From: Labyrinthula sp. Ha | Taxonomy: Eukaryota > Sar > Bigyra > Labyrinthulida > Labyrinthulaceae | NCBI GenBank assembly: GCA_015227615.1 | Contig: JAALGZ010000020.1 | Span: forward strand, 496,001-560,000 | Reading direction: 5' to 3' | DNA: 64,000 nt | Shown here: positions 47,083-58,039 of the stretch, one piece after another | Layout of the letters: each line of letters begins with the position of its first letter | Position numbering within the stretch: position 1 is the stretch's first letter | Made by a program: the position numbers and the translations under genes | The notes under the pieces: model-generated | Told to the model about the DNA's origin: nothing | The model's database searches: none | The model's input: only the letters and a program-made list of their open reading frames with translations

Positions 47083-48777
47083 ATGGAACTTGGCAGGAGC
47101 CACAGCAAACAGAAAGAACCCTTTGCTCGTCTTGTCACCTTTCCAGCCTCGAAAGCAACATCTGAGAATATATCGTCTCTGTTAACACCCAATTTAACTT
47201 ACCATGAGCAAATAGTGACTGGTCTTCCTTCCTACCTAGTTGACAGAAAACCTTTGATCACGATAGTTGACTCGAACAAGAAAAAAGAATTAACGTCAAT
47301 ACAGAAACGAATAGAACCAAAAACAAAGATATTTGAACCAAAAATAACAGCTTTAAGCACTTTGAACTCAGAATTAATAGACAGGTTCTATCATTGGAAG
47401 TCTTTTGACATTTCACCAAAACCTTTTATAGACACAGAAGCCTCTCTCGAATTGTCTTCATCCCTGATAATTCTACTTTTTGTCCCATTTATCAATCAAT
47501 TTTCAATTCAAGAAGCAGTTTCAGATCAATCTTCTGGGGTTTTTCATTTCTATCAACTTCTTGCTAAGAATTTGCATTCAAATCAAACTCTCTCATTAAG
47601 CAAGTTTTATAGACATCGTCTTTCCTTTAACTCTTTGGGCCTAAACAGTATTTTGAAAAGTTTACTTCTCTCCGTTAAATCTGATAATGATAGCTCAATT
47701 TTAACCTGGAAATCTCTAAAGCAGAAATATTTTTACTCGAGAATAATCACAGACGCCGACCCAACAAATAGTTTTCTCACTCTACAACAGGGAAAAATGA
47801 CGGATCCAATTGCCCAGTGTATTTGTTCATGGCGTCGAAGGGTTATTACATGTGTGTGTGGATTAAAAACCTCAAGCTTGGATATAAAATCTTCTATAAG
47901 AATAACAATTGACTTGAGCAAAGTTTTTACATTCAGGAAGAAAGTAAAAAGCAGATCAAAATCCTTCAAGCTGCCACAGAATAAAACTTTATTGAAAAAT
48001 TACATTCAAAACATTCTCACAACCCCCTCACACTCAACTAATGTTCCAAAATGTTGCATCAAATGCTCACCTGAAACTGAATTACAACACGAACAAGAAA
48101 CGTCATACCCTTCACTATCAAACATTCTTTTCTTGTCAATAGAATTTCCCTCTCACCCTTCAAGTATTTTAGCGACATGGAGTTCCTTTTTTAATGGGAA
48201 CTTTTTTTCTTCCTCTTCTATTTCTTTCTTGAACTTAAACGGTCAAAAGTATCGCTTGATATCTCTGCAAACGGATAATTTTGAAAGTCTGGTAAAAGGA
48301 AGCAATGGAGTTTGGTATAAAGTAACAGACAAAGTAGAAGTAATATCTGCTGATAATATCTTGAATTATGTTCCAAAATATCTTGTTTTTGAAAAAGTTA
48401 TCCCTGAGAAGCAAGGAACTGGTCTTTCGAGTTTTGCAGCTTCGTTCGAAAAGACGCAAAAGGAGGAGAAAGAAGGGAAAGAGAAAAGTTTTGCTGGATT
48501 ATTCTCATCATTTTCAAAAGGAAAAGAAAAAGTCATCGTTGATTTGAAAAACGTTGCAAAAAGTCAAAGTTTATGGAAGAAAAAAGTTCATGACAAAGAA
48601 CAAGAGATAAGAGCTCAGAAACCTTGGAAGGAAGAAGATTGGGATGACATACTAGATAGAGGGAGAATGAAAAAAGTTAAAGAAAAAGTTGAAAAGAGAA
48701 AAGGAAATGGATTTCAAAAGGCTACAGAAGTGAAATTCAAAAGGAAACGGTCAAACAAATCCTTTATGAGAAGTTGA
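47083..48777 (+). CDS. USP-like protein, apparently without catalytic residues
   Basis: A 564-residue protein whose second half reads like a ubiquitin-specific protease (peptidase C19) fold. A zinc-finger-like CVCG (257-260) is followed by a strand region; CCIKC (324-328) precedes a USP-style strand YPSLSNILFLSIEF; and the terminal block YRLISL...NGVWYKVTDKVEVISADNILNYVPKYLVFEK (390-438) corresponds to the usual end of the domain. The GNTCFMN-type cysteine box is not found in the N-terminal half, and the GHY histidine position is occupied by sequence without His (SLVKGSNGVWY). A basic, helical tail (440-564) ends KFKRKRSNKS, a possible nuclear or nucleolar signal. Inactive USPs act as scaffolds in splicing and RNA decay. 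The assignment is moderate. An upstream exon carrying the Cys box cannot be excluded. Confidence 0.5.
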   Translation: MELGRSHSKQKEPFARLVTFPASKATSENISSLLTPNLTYHEQIVTGLPSYLVDRKPLITIVDSNKKKELTSIQKRIEPKTKIFEPKITALSTLNSELIDRFYHWKSFDISPKPFIDTEASLELSSSLIILLFVPFINQFSIQEAVSDQSSGVFHFYQLLAKNLHSNQTLSLSKFYRHRLSFNSLGLNSILKSLLLSVKSDNDSSILTWKSLKQKYFYSRIITDADPTNSFLTLQQGKMTDPIAQCICSWRRRVITCVCGLKTSSLDIKSSIRITIDLSKVFTFRKKVKSRSKSFKLPQNKTLLKNYIQNILTTPSHSTNVPKCCIKCSPETELQHEQETSYPSLSNILFLSIEFPSHPSSILATWSSFFNGNFFSSSSISFLNLNGQKYRLISLQTDNFESLVKGSNGVWYKVTDKVEVISADNILNYVPKYLVFEKVIPEKQGTGLSSFAASFEKTQKEEKEGKEKSFAGLFSSFSKGKEKVIVDLKNVAKSQSLWKKKVHDKEQEIRAQKPWKEEDWDDILDRGRMKKVKEKVEKRKGNGFQKATEVKFKRKRSNKSFMRS

Positions 48778-51500
48778 AAGCACTTCAGCTGTTTTATACT
48801 CAGAACTTTGACTTTGCTTTACTTTCTAATATATTTGTTTTGGTAATCTTGTTTGCTTTCAATTGTAATTTAAACTTGCAAAGATACTTTCAGGCTTAAA
48901 TTTTATATTCTTTGACGATGTACAGGTAAAGTAATTTTCGCACAATATATGGAGGTGTTTATCTAATAATCTCTTTCCCTTCTTTCTTAACTTGAATTTA
49001 TTTAAGAAATTGGCATATCCAACGATGCATTGCGAATTGACCCGGATTAACCTAAGTATGACGTTGTACTGCTTTAATCATTTTCAATAAGCACCTTTAA
49101 TTAATTTTCCCACACTGCCATTCGCGGTAAGCTGAAGTTTAAGCTCACTAAATACAGCGATTAAAAAAAATGGGCTGAAGTTTCTACCTACAATGATATT
49201 GGACTAAGAGATTATGATCTTGGAGTGAATGTTGGGAAATTTTCGTCTTTCTGTGTAAGAGTACTTATCGTCTTCGTAAATTCCATTCTAGTATTTGTAT
49301 TTTAAAAGTCCCATTAACATTTCAAACTTGAATTAATTAAAGTAGAAATATCCGTAGTTTTCACTAAATATAAATTACAACATTTCTCATCCTGGGTGTC
49401 CTTGCTCATTAGTAAGCGACAACACAGAACTTCTAACTTTCTAGTGAGATTTTGAAGATTCAATGAATTACAATTAACTGGTAGAATTGTTTAAGATTAA
49501 GTTTAGAACAATCACTGCAGACAGTATATTACCTATTATAATTTTTCTGACCCTTCATAGCTTCCATATCTCCTCTGAAGTCATTAGACAATAATATTAG
49601 CTGCCATATACACCAAACATTCCTGGTAACTAATGTAACTTTCCATTATCCAACTTTGCGGTGAGATGTAATAAAAATCCTACCGAGTTTTACCTATAAT
49701 AAAATTTCTATTCTAAACAAAGCTAACTATAGTAGTTTAGGAACTCTGTAAAAAAAATGGTTTTGCTATTGGTAGGATTACGGAAGGGCTAGACCACATT
49801 GCTTTGAAAAGGCTAAATTTCAGTAGTTAAAGTGGGGTTGAGGAAATCATACACAAACACTGTCTGCAGTAAGTTAGTACTTAGTATGTTTTCCCTAATT
49901 TTCACCTGCGAAACTCTAAAAAAAAAAAGTGTGGGTACTTTAAGCATGAACTATAAAGATATGAAATGAACGTTTAAGTGGTTGCATATTGCCTTTGTCA
50001 TAATCAAAAAGCAAAAAAGAACACATATGAAAAACTAAAAGTCATCTTTTATCTCTGTGAATTAAAAAAGAGATAAGAGTGGTTCCGATAAAAAAGTTTG
50101 ACGTATCTTTTGGCATGTCTCGCAGTGGTAACAGGAGCTCTACTAACATAACAAGCCTTGTTTGTTGGCAAAGTGGTAATGACAAGTACCAGTTATATCC
50201 AATAAGAATTCATAACCAGGTTAAATAGTAAGAGTGTTGAGTAAACCGTAAGCTTTGATATTTTAATGAAAGCTTTGGTATAATGCTGTGTTCCATATCT
50301 TGAGGATTTCAACAACGTCTAGAAGTTTCTTCGGATAAAGTCAAAATTCATCAAAGTTCGTGGAAATTTAACATAATATTATTTAAACTAACAGAAATGA
50401 AGACCAGCACAAGAGAAATTTGGTGTATAAGAAAAGAGAACCACAATTACCTGCAGTAATTTCAGACCTGATTCTTTCCCACGAGTTGAGCATGCTTCGA
50501 GTTGATATATGCAACTACTTTGTTCAGTCTTGCACGGGCAGCTGCTAAATTATAATACATATTAATATGTAAGCAGTATTTTATATTAGTAGAAAGATCA
50601 AACCATAGATCTCTATGCAATTAAAGTATTCAGAGCTGTAAGACTGTAGCCAAGTGATTGATTAATATGTATCTACGACAAAAAACAAACCAGATTTATG
50701 AAACAGTTTTTCTGAATAGTTAGAGCGCAACAGCTTTAACCTATCAGACAAGGAGGAAAATATTATCATATAATATTTAATTTGCAATTAAGTTTAGCTT
50801 AAGCTATTTGTTGTTGGAATTTACAGGGCCGATTGACCTGCAAATTCTAATACCGACTCTCAAGATTTCAGCTGTCGTTTATTCAGCAGTCAAAGAAGGC
50901 GAAAATCTTTTCAAGAATTAAGTAAAATGCTTCCAAGTTAACTGGTTAAGATATAATATTTTATACTGAAAATGATTTTAGATCTTTTTATTTGTTTAAA
51001 CTCAAGATCACACTTACTTGTGCTATTCTTACTGGATCAATGATTCAGTTAACCCACAAAGCTTATTTGCAAAGGTGTCAAATAGTTATTAACTTTGCAG
51101 CACTAACAAGGAGAACAGAAAGGAATATAGAAGTATTATGCAAGAAATATTTTATGGAAACAGGTTTTAGATCGAACATACTTTTGGTGGTTTTATTTTG
51201 CACGGTACTGTTTTCAAAAACAAAGAAAACTTCTACCCATGAAGCTAGAAAGTATTAGAACAATAAAAACTCTCAGGTCACATTGTTAAAATTGTAAAAA
51301 TATAAGAAATATGATGGAAGTGACTAACCTGAAGACCGAAATTTATTGATTGGGATGTTGTAAACACGAAAAAAATCTTTCACCCCTGTGACATTTGTTT
51401 CAAATTCTTAAATAGCTCAACGATTTTGTAAAAATACAGTATGTCTAAGATAAAGATGATTTGTTAATTCTTCTCACTTTTTTCTAAATCTAGCACTATT

Positions 51501-51528
51501 ATATGTATATATATATATATATATATAT
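51501..51528. repeat. TA dinucleotide microsatellite
   Basis: A run of about 14 TA units in an intergenic region. Likely polymorphic, with no known function. Confidence 0.9.
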
Positions 51529-53580
51529 CTAAGATTTAAATAAAATCATTTGTAAAAATATTAGATGATTCGTTAAATGATATAATTCCCATACTTTCTT
51601 TAAGATTGAAGCAAATATTAGAGTGGAAAATAAAGAAGGACAGGGCACAAGTAACAGCCTGTATATTGCACTGTGAAAATAATAAGAGCTAAAAAAAGAA
51701 ATTAAGAAAATTAAGTTAAAATCACAAGTTTTATTTTACCGTTTTTTAATTGGGTTGGAGGAAAAACAATTAATTTCAAGTTTTTATGAGATTAATGAAC
51801 TAAGAATAAGACCAACTTACTGTTGACATAAGAACAAGACATTGTGCTCAAAACTATGTAAGGTTTGAGATGCTAAGTGATAAAACTAAATTTTGATCAA
51901 TGTTAGAGCTCTTGAAAGATTTTATTATACATTTACATGCTGTGTAGAGTTTCATTTCATGTTGCTACTTAATAAACACAATGAAGAATTATGCTTTTTA
52001 TTTTTCCAAAGTATATTAAAGTGACTTACACTAGCACCAAGATACCATCATTTCTAATTTTAATTTATTAATAAAAAAGTACATATCCGGAATAATTACA
52101 AAAGGTTCATGCATCAGAGTAGGTCTATAATTGTCTTGCATAATAAAATGTCTTTACAGGAATCAAAACCAAAGTTTATATATATATCGATGGGTTTCAT
52201 TAAAACCAACATTGACAAGCATTGTTTGTTTCATAGACTGGTAGCTCAACCTATTTTCAGTAACACGCTCCTTAAGCTCATAGTTGCTAACAGTTCAAAT
52301 TCAGTAAGATGGCAGGACATTATATTTATCTGTGACTGAAAAATAAAACAAACCACACAACAAAGTAGGTGAACCGAAAATAGATCACTTTAACTAAGAA
52401 GAAATGCAAGTTTCAATATATGCTATGAGTCATTAATTATCTATCATTTCATTTTAATTCCTTGAATGTATTGTGTTTTCTTTGCAGAATTACCCAATTT
52501 GATTCTATAGTATAAGTTTTCCTTTTTTATTTGGTATAGCTCAATTCAGAAGAACTGTAAGTCTTAATCTACCTCCAATACTCTCTTTATGTTTCTCATA
52601 AATTTCTGGGTTCTTCACCATAAAAGTCCAAGGAGCAATGCCCCTTTTTCTTGTTATTATTAATAGCTTAATTAAAAAAGTTAGGAACTTACAAATGGAT
52701 TGATTTAAATAAAACTGCCAATTTTTTTATTAATATAAATGAATTTAAAAATGACTAAGATCCTCTGGTGTTGTTATTCACTCCTTGTAAGCGAAGTAAC
52801 TGTACTCCATCTAACATTTCAAAAGGTTACCACAAAATTGGCATCAAAAGCTTGAGAATTTGAAGAAGCTCTGCAAGATAGCACAAATTTTGAAACTAGC
52901 GAGATGCCTCACAAGAAATATCTACAACTTTTTGTTTCATCCTTGCCGTGTATTTTGCTTGTCGCATTGTGTTAGAGTACCATGCTCCTTCTTGGAAATA
53001 TCAACGAAACAGTGGTGGGTTTTCATTGACTTTATGGTACTTTGTGCGACAGCTATCTTTCAAATTCACGTTAAAATTGGGTTATTTTCAAACATAGAAA
53101 ATCTGATACAAAATCCTGGAAAAAGAGTGACCTCACAGGATTCGTAGTATAGCCTGTTCTGCAAATGCCAGCTTAAGTAATTTCATTATACGTTTTCGGT
53201 CAATTCCTTTTCATTTCTAGGTTACTTTGACGCGGGTGCGCTTTGGTTTCGTTTGTCCGCAGAAAACTAAAGAATGTGACTGGTTTTAGTTTAGAGCTTT
53301 AAGGAAACTTTGGAAAGAATTATTAAACTTTTCTATACTCGGTAAACATATTGGAGATAATGCGCTATTTTATGGGCATGGTAAGCTTTGTATTATGCCA
53401 TTTTGCAGTTACTTTGTAATAGAGATAGTTACAGGTTTTCCTACAGAATGAGAAACGAAAATATTCAAAAGTTATGAATTCTCTTTACAGAGAGATGCTA
53501 CCTTCAGTACAACACAACATCGTAATTCTCAACCATTTAATTCGTGGTCTCGATTACGTGACCACAAACAGTGGTGTGAA

Positions 53581-53841
53581 GTGAGGAATATTTCTCATTG
53601 AGGAAGCGAGGATCCACAGAATGAAACTAACTCAAAGTAAATTTTTGAAGTTTTGAGGATCCTCAGTTCCTCAAAAACATTCCTCAAGAATCCTGAGTCA
53701 GAATTAGGCAATTCCTCACTTATGTCCTCAATTAGTACCTGATTCCTGGCTCATTCCACCCTTCCTATGCTATTGATACTTATTGATACTCACTCTATCA
53801 CTGGGAAAGTTCCTCAATTGTTCGAAGAATTCCTCAAGAGA
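53581..53841. promoter_or_regulatory. Cluster of TCCTCA/TGAGGA motifs
   Basis: About ten copies of TCCTCA or its complement fall within 261 bp, most as TTCCTCA(A/G) or TGAGGAA. The cluster also has two related segments ending TCATTCCACCC and TCATTTTCCACCC, and a tandem ATTGATACTT/ATTGATACTC. It ends 86 bp before the carboxypeptidase ATG. It may be a binding-site array in that promoter or a degenerate tandem repeat. Confidence 0.45.
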
Positions 53842-53927
53842 ACTCATTTTCCACCCTTAATCACAAACGAGAGTATTCCGAAAAGATTCACGATGATGAC
53901 GTCATTAATAACTCTATTCAAGAAGAA

Positions 53928-55031
53928 ATGACAGAGTTTGACGGTTGTAAAGATTATGCACCAAACTCTTTAGCAATACAAAACAAGCTCATAAATTTAA
54001 CCAAAATCAGCAAATTTAATTCACAATTTTTCTATAAAATACACAACCTTGGCTTTAGTAGCCAAGGAAAACAAATATCAAGTTTTGAAATCAATTCTGT
54101 TGAAGGGCCTGCAAAATTTGCAGAGAGAAGAAGCCTCAGTGTTGTTGTTTTAGGTGGTTTGCATGCGAGAGAGTGGATCACACATGGAACTATCATGTGT
54201 ATATTAGAAGAAATTATTTCTAGTAAGACTGTTCCTGCTTTACTCCTACCAAGGTTTATCACCTTTCATTTCATTCCTCTTATTAACCCAGATGGATACG
54301 ATGTATCAAAACTAAAGCGATACAGGCACTGGAGAAAAAATTTTAATATAAAAGAGGAAATTAAGTTGAACAACATTTCTTTTAAGAAGCTTAAATGCTA
54401 TGGAGTTGACCTCAACAGAAACTTTGGGGAAGAGAATATCACATGGGGTTATGGGAATCGAAATGCCTTTTGTTCTGAATTATACCAAGGGCCTAAGGCC
54501 TTTTCAGAGCCTGAAAGCATAGCGCTTAAGGCTTACATTGAGAAAATATTTGATTCATCCCGATTCATGGTTGTTCTAGATGTGCATTGCTGCGCCAACG
54601 TCATTCTTCCTTCCTCGTCTTCATCACAAAGGAATCAAAGTTTGAGCAGATACCTATCTAATTTCACTGGAGTTAGACATCGGGAGAGAGAACAAGTGAG
54701 TTCACCAAGCAACACTGGGGTTTTTGTAGATTGGGTTGATTCTCTTGGTCCTAAGGTCCAATCTTTGATGCTAGAGCTTCCAGGAAAACCAAACCACAGA
54801 AGCTTTGAAGATCTGTTTAGGAATCCAAACTCGGACATCCCAAAACATATGGAGACTCTTTGCCATACTCTAAGGGGCATCATAAAGTTCTATGAACCTA
54901 AGTTGGTAGCGCCGCAGCCACATAGTATTGACCCACCACAACAGTTTCTGCAGCAACAATTGAATAGAGTTCTGTTCCTTGAGGTACTGATCATGTTCGC
55001 ATTTGTGTTCATGGTTACACGAAGGTTCTGA
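53928..55031 (+). CDS. M14 zinc carboxypeptidase, C-terminally anchored
   Basis: Metallocarboxypeptidase that removes C-terminal residues from peptides. In 367 residues and one exon the catalytic set is complete: zinc ligands His79 and Glu82 in GLHAREW, and His220 in LDVHCC; substrate-binding Arg136 (HWRKN) and Asn163/Arg164 (DLNRNF); and general base Glu283 (MLELPG). It has M14A/B-like spacing and the typical motif YQGPKAFSEPES. There is no inhibitory propeptide and no visible signal peptide at the N-terminus (MTEFDGCKDY), yet a hydrophobic segment, VLFLEVLIMFAFVFMV (348-363), closes the protein followed by TRRF. Either it is a tail-anchored cytosolic-facing enzyme, or a signal-peptide exon lies upstream. 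The stop is 44 bp from that of the convergent Sel1-repeat gene. Confidence 0.9.
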   Translation: MTEFDGCKDYAPNSLAIQNKLINLTKISKFNSQFFYKIHNLGFSSQGKQISSFEINSVEGPAKFAERRSLSVVVLGGLHAREWITHGTIMCILEEIISSKTVPALLLPRFITFHFIPLINPDGYDVSKLKRYRHWRKNFNIKEEIKLNNISFKKLKCYGVDLNRNFGEENITWGYGNRNAFCSELYQGPKAFSEPESIALKAYIEKIFDSSRFMVVLDVHCCANVILPSSSSSQRNQSLSRYLSNFTGVRHREREQVSSPSNTGVFVDWVDSLGPKVQSLMLELPGKPNHRSFEDLFRNPNSDIPKHMETLCHTLRGIIKFYEPKLVAPQPHSIDPPQQFLQQQLNRVLFLEVLIMFAFVFMVTRRF

Positions 55032-55075
55032 GACACTTTATTTAGATGAAGCCGGACACAAATTTCAATGTTGCT

Positions 55076-58039
55076 TTAGAACTGAAACATATTCTTTACC
55101 CAAGTGGTCAGATCCTGCAACTTTTCAGTCCAGCTTCTTGCCATACGAGTCAACTCTAATTTTCCTTGCAAGACACCGTTAATAAGATATTCCTTTGCTA
55201 TCAGATGCTTTATTCGCTTGCCGGCGTTTGAGCCACTACTGTCAGATACCTTTTTCAAATATGTTTTACTGAGTTGCAAGTACTTGATGGAACCAGAATA
55301 ATTATTAGTTTCTTCAAGAATTGATGAAATTTTTTGAGCTGCTTTTGCTTTATAATAGTATTGCCGTACCTCGTTGTTTCCACTAGAGTATAAAGATTCC
55401 ATAAAATGTTTAAGGGCTTTTCCTGCGGGTGCATAATTACCTAGAATAAAGTTGGTTTGTGATTCAAATTCCCGGCTGGTTTGGTTAAGAAGTCTAGCCA
55501 AAACAGGATAACTCAGATTAAGCTGCTCGGAAGTTGCTATATAAGCCGCATTCAGACCTCCAACCTCAAAACCTATCTCACGGGAAACAAGAAATGCCAA
55601 GAACGCACCATATCTGTTTCCTTTCACATATTCATCAGTTGCTCTATGAAGTAGGTCTACCCAGCTTCCCATCAATGGGGCTTCTCCATACACGTGACCT
55701 GCCTTGTCTACGTTCATTGAAACCGGTTTTGCTCCCCCTAGGAAATAGATATCGCCTAAGAATTTTCTAGACTGAAAAGTCCCATATTGAGAAACACATT
55801 GCTCCATGTATTTTACTGCATCTGCTATTCGGGTCTTAAGTTCAAAGAGAATAAAAGCGGCGTTAAACAAAGAGTCAGAATCTTGCAGGTTTCGTTCAAA
55901 ATATTCTAAAGCTTCTTTCTTCTTATTCTCCTGATAGTATATATATCCTAAGCCATTAAGTGCCTCCTCTTTATTATATTGAACCAACTCCTCTAACATG
56001 TCCTTTCCTTTAGTAAGATTTTGTTCGATGCCTTCACCTTTGAGCAACATTTTTGCAATTGCAGTTCTTGCCCCAATATGGCCAAGTTTAGAGGCTTTTG
56101 CATGATATTCGTAACTTTTGCTTAGATTTCGTTTAACACCATTGCTTCCCCAGTAGTACATGTTTCCTAACTCTGCAAGTGCATCGGGATCATCCTGCGA
56201 AGCAGCAAGTTTGCGATAGGATATATATTCGTCATTTTCGCCTCCGTGTCCCATAGGTTCGAAAAAATCATCAAGCTGTTGTAAGATCAAGTTATGTTCC
56301 ACGTAGTCGTTTGAAATTACATTCGTAATTCGAAAATTTAGATATGTAGATGGTACGGAAACTTTTTTATATTTCCTAAGAAGAGCTAGTGTTCCAAGAA
56401 TGGAGCCCCTTAAACTAGAAGATTCGAGTAGAAACCTATGCTCGGTACGCGTATCATATAGTTCATATTTAAGAAAGGTGCTGAGAAGAAACATGGCTGT
56501 AGAGTCTCCCAAAAGCGCAGATTTTTCAATTGCTTCGTAACTCTTAAGCTCCGACAAAGGAACTGTAGTTAAATGTATGGCAACCTCGTCGTTGTTAATT
56601 TTTGAAAAGACCCTTAAAATTTCGAGTCCGAATAAACTATATATTGCATGGTACAATAGCTCCTTCCGAACACTTTCAATACTCTCCGCAGAAACTAGTT
56701 TATTGGACGAATAATCTTCAAAAATCTTGCCTGGATATAGTTCAAACTCTGGGTGTGTTCTTGACCAAGCTTGCCTGGACTTAGAAAGAATAAGGTTGGA
56801 AATGTACATTAAGGTGGACCCACCCAGCTCGAGCTTTTTCTCGGGCTCTTTGTTCCAACGTAAAACCTCTTCTCCATTTAGATGTACTTTTAGAGTGTTC
56901 TTCACCTGACTTATTTGAATGAAACTCCATGTGTCTAGAGCAAGTATTTGGCGAGTAACATCCTTGACTGTCTCATCTACTACAATAGCTAATTTTGCAA
57001 ACTGATTCTCCACAGGAAACAGAACGATGGCTGTTTGTCCTGTTTTAGCTAATAGTCGGAAGTCTGTTTCCTGATCGAGAAGTGAAGAACGCAGTGAATC
57101 ACCAGGCATGAGGCCATGAGCAGACACAATGTACGCATAAAACCCTACCGAAAATTTGAAGGTTTTTATTTCGATGGGTAAAGCTTCCAAAACTGGCAAA
57201 GGAGTTTCAACTAACTCGTTACTATGAGGTTTAATTTCGATCGTTTTAGCAGTTTCTTGCACCATAATGTCTTGCTCTAGTTGCAAAGCTTTCTCTATCT
57301 CAAACCCTTCATCAACAAGTATTGAAAAGATTTTAATATGATATAACCCTGGATATACGAATCTAAAATTATGCTTACCTCGATGAAAACTATTGATTCT
57401 TGTTAATTCAGTAAGGTACTCTTCGTATTCTAAGATTCTTTCAAGAATTTCCCGATCATTAGCTTGTCTAGTTCTGAGTCGAACTGTCATGTGATTTTTG
57501 TGGTAATAACTATGACCAGAACAGTTAACTACTGTTAGAATCAGTGACTTATCATCAAGCTGTTGTAGAGACACCTCGGAACCTAGGGATCCATCAAATT
57601 CAAATATCTCGTTTACGTCGGCTGACTTGAGTTCCAGGGGTAGGTTGAAATCAACCTGTATCTGACTTCCCTTGGCATAGGTGTCTGATAAAGTTATCAT
57701 ATCAACTAGGCTCGGATCTTCCTTACAGTCCAGAAATTCTGCTGAAAAATCTCCCTTACAGGAGACATTTGATACAAGCTTTTTTCTTGCCCATAACTTT
57801 ACAGCAGTTAGATGGCGAAATTCAGCTTCAACTGTCTTACCTGTTTCTGGAAATATTGTCTCACTAATGTCCTCAGAGTTTGGAAAATGTGTCTCCATTA
57901 TCCAGTACAACACTGCTTGGTTTGGAGCCTCCAAGTTCCACTCCAACAAGACTTCTTCATACAAATTTACTAACTTAGGTAAAATAACCGTCGCCCTCGT
58001 GGATTGAGTCAAGAGATAACTCGCGAGAAACAACTTCAT
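55076..58039 (-). CDS. Sel1-repeat protein with LamG-like domain (SEL1L/HRD3-type)
   Basis: SEL1L/HRD3 proteins work in the ER lumen, recruiting misfolded proteins to the HRD1 ubiquitin ligase; SEL1L3-type members add a concanavalin/LamG domain. The 987-residue product begins with a short signal-peptide-like sequence (MKLFLASYLLTQSTRA). A LamG-like beta region follows at about 295-415 (SVGFYAYIV ... WSFIQISQVKNTLKVHLNGEEVLRW). After this come Sel1 repeats, clearest at about 605-690 (ALAELGNMYYWGSNGVKRNLSK, GARTAIAKMLLKGEGIEQNLTK), with weaker units to about 900. Many N-x-S/T sites fit a luminal location. There is no C-terminal membrane helix, unlike SEL1L itself. Its ATG overlaps the stop codon of the upstream cyclin gene by one base (TAATG). 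Confidence 0.8.
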   Translation of the reverse strand: MKLFLASYLLTQSTRATVILPKLVNLYEEVLLEWNLEAPNQAVLYWIMETHFPNSEDISETIFPETGKTVEAEFRHLTAVKLWARKKLVSNVSCKGDFSAEFLDCKEDPSLVDMITLSDTYAKGSQIQVDFNLPLELKSADVNEIFEFDGSLGSEVSLQQLDDKSLILTVVNCSGHSYYHKNHMTVRLRTRQANDREILERILEYEEYLTELTRINSFHRGKHNFRFVYPGLYHIKIFSILVDEGFEIEKALQLEQDIMVQETAKTIEIKPHSNELVETPLPVLEALPIEIKTFKFSVGFYAYIVSAHGLMPGDSLRSSLLDQETDFRLLAKTGQTAIVLFPVENQFAKLAIVVDETVKDVTRQILALDTWSFIQISQVKNTLKVHLNGEEVLRWNKEPEKKLELGGSTLMYISNLILSKSRQAWSRTHPEFELYPGKIFEDYSSNKLVSAESIESVRKELLYHAIYSLFGLEILRVFSKINNDEVAIHLTTVPLSELKSYEAIEKSALLGDSTAMFLLSTFLKYELYDTRTEHRFLLESSSLRGSILGTLALLRKYKKVSVPSTYLNFRITNVISNDYVEHNLILQQLDDFFEPMGHGGENDEYISYRKLAASQDDPDALAELGNMYYWGSNGVKRNLSKSYEYHAKASKLGHIGARTAIAKMLLKGEGIEQNLTKGKDMLEELVQYNKEEALNGLGYIYYQENKKKEALEYFERNLQDSDSLFNAAFILFELKTRIADAVKYMEQCVSQYGTFQSRKFLGDIYFLGGAKPVSMNVDKAGHVYGEAPLMGSWVDLLHRATDEYVKGNRYGAFLAFLVSREIGFEVGGLNAAYIATSEQLNLSYPVLARLLNQTSREFESQTNFILGNYAPAGKALKHFMESLYSSGNNEVRQYYYKAKAAQKISSILEETNNYSGSIKYLQLSKTYLKKVSDSSGSNAGKRIKHLIAKEYLINGVLQGKLELTRMARSWTEKLQDLTTWVKNMFQF

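Larger units (their letters stand above)
48778..53927. other. 5.1-kb intergenic region
   Basis: AT-rich, with no gene supported. It contains a TA microsatellite (about 51501-51528) and, at its right end, a cluster of TCCTCA motifs (53581-53841) before the carboxypeptidase gene. Frames at 50992-51258, 52109-52339 and 52860-53147 lack recognisable domains. Confidence 0.5.

Noticed and set aside
47220-47270. 28-nt GTTGAC...GATAG stretch in the USP-like gene
   Set aside because: It has intron-like ends and size, but removal causes a frameshift in a long open frame.
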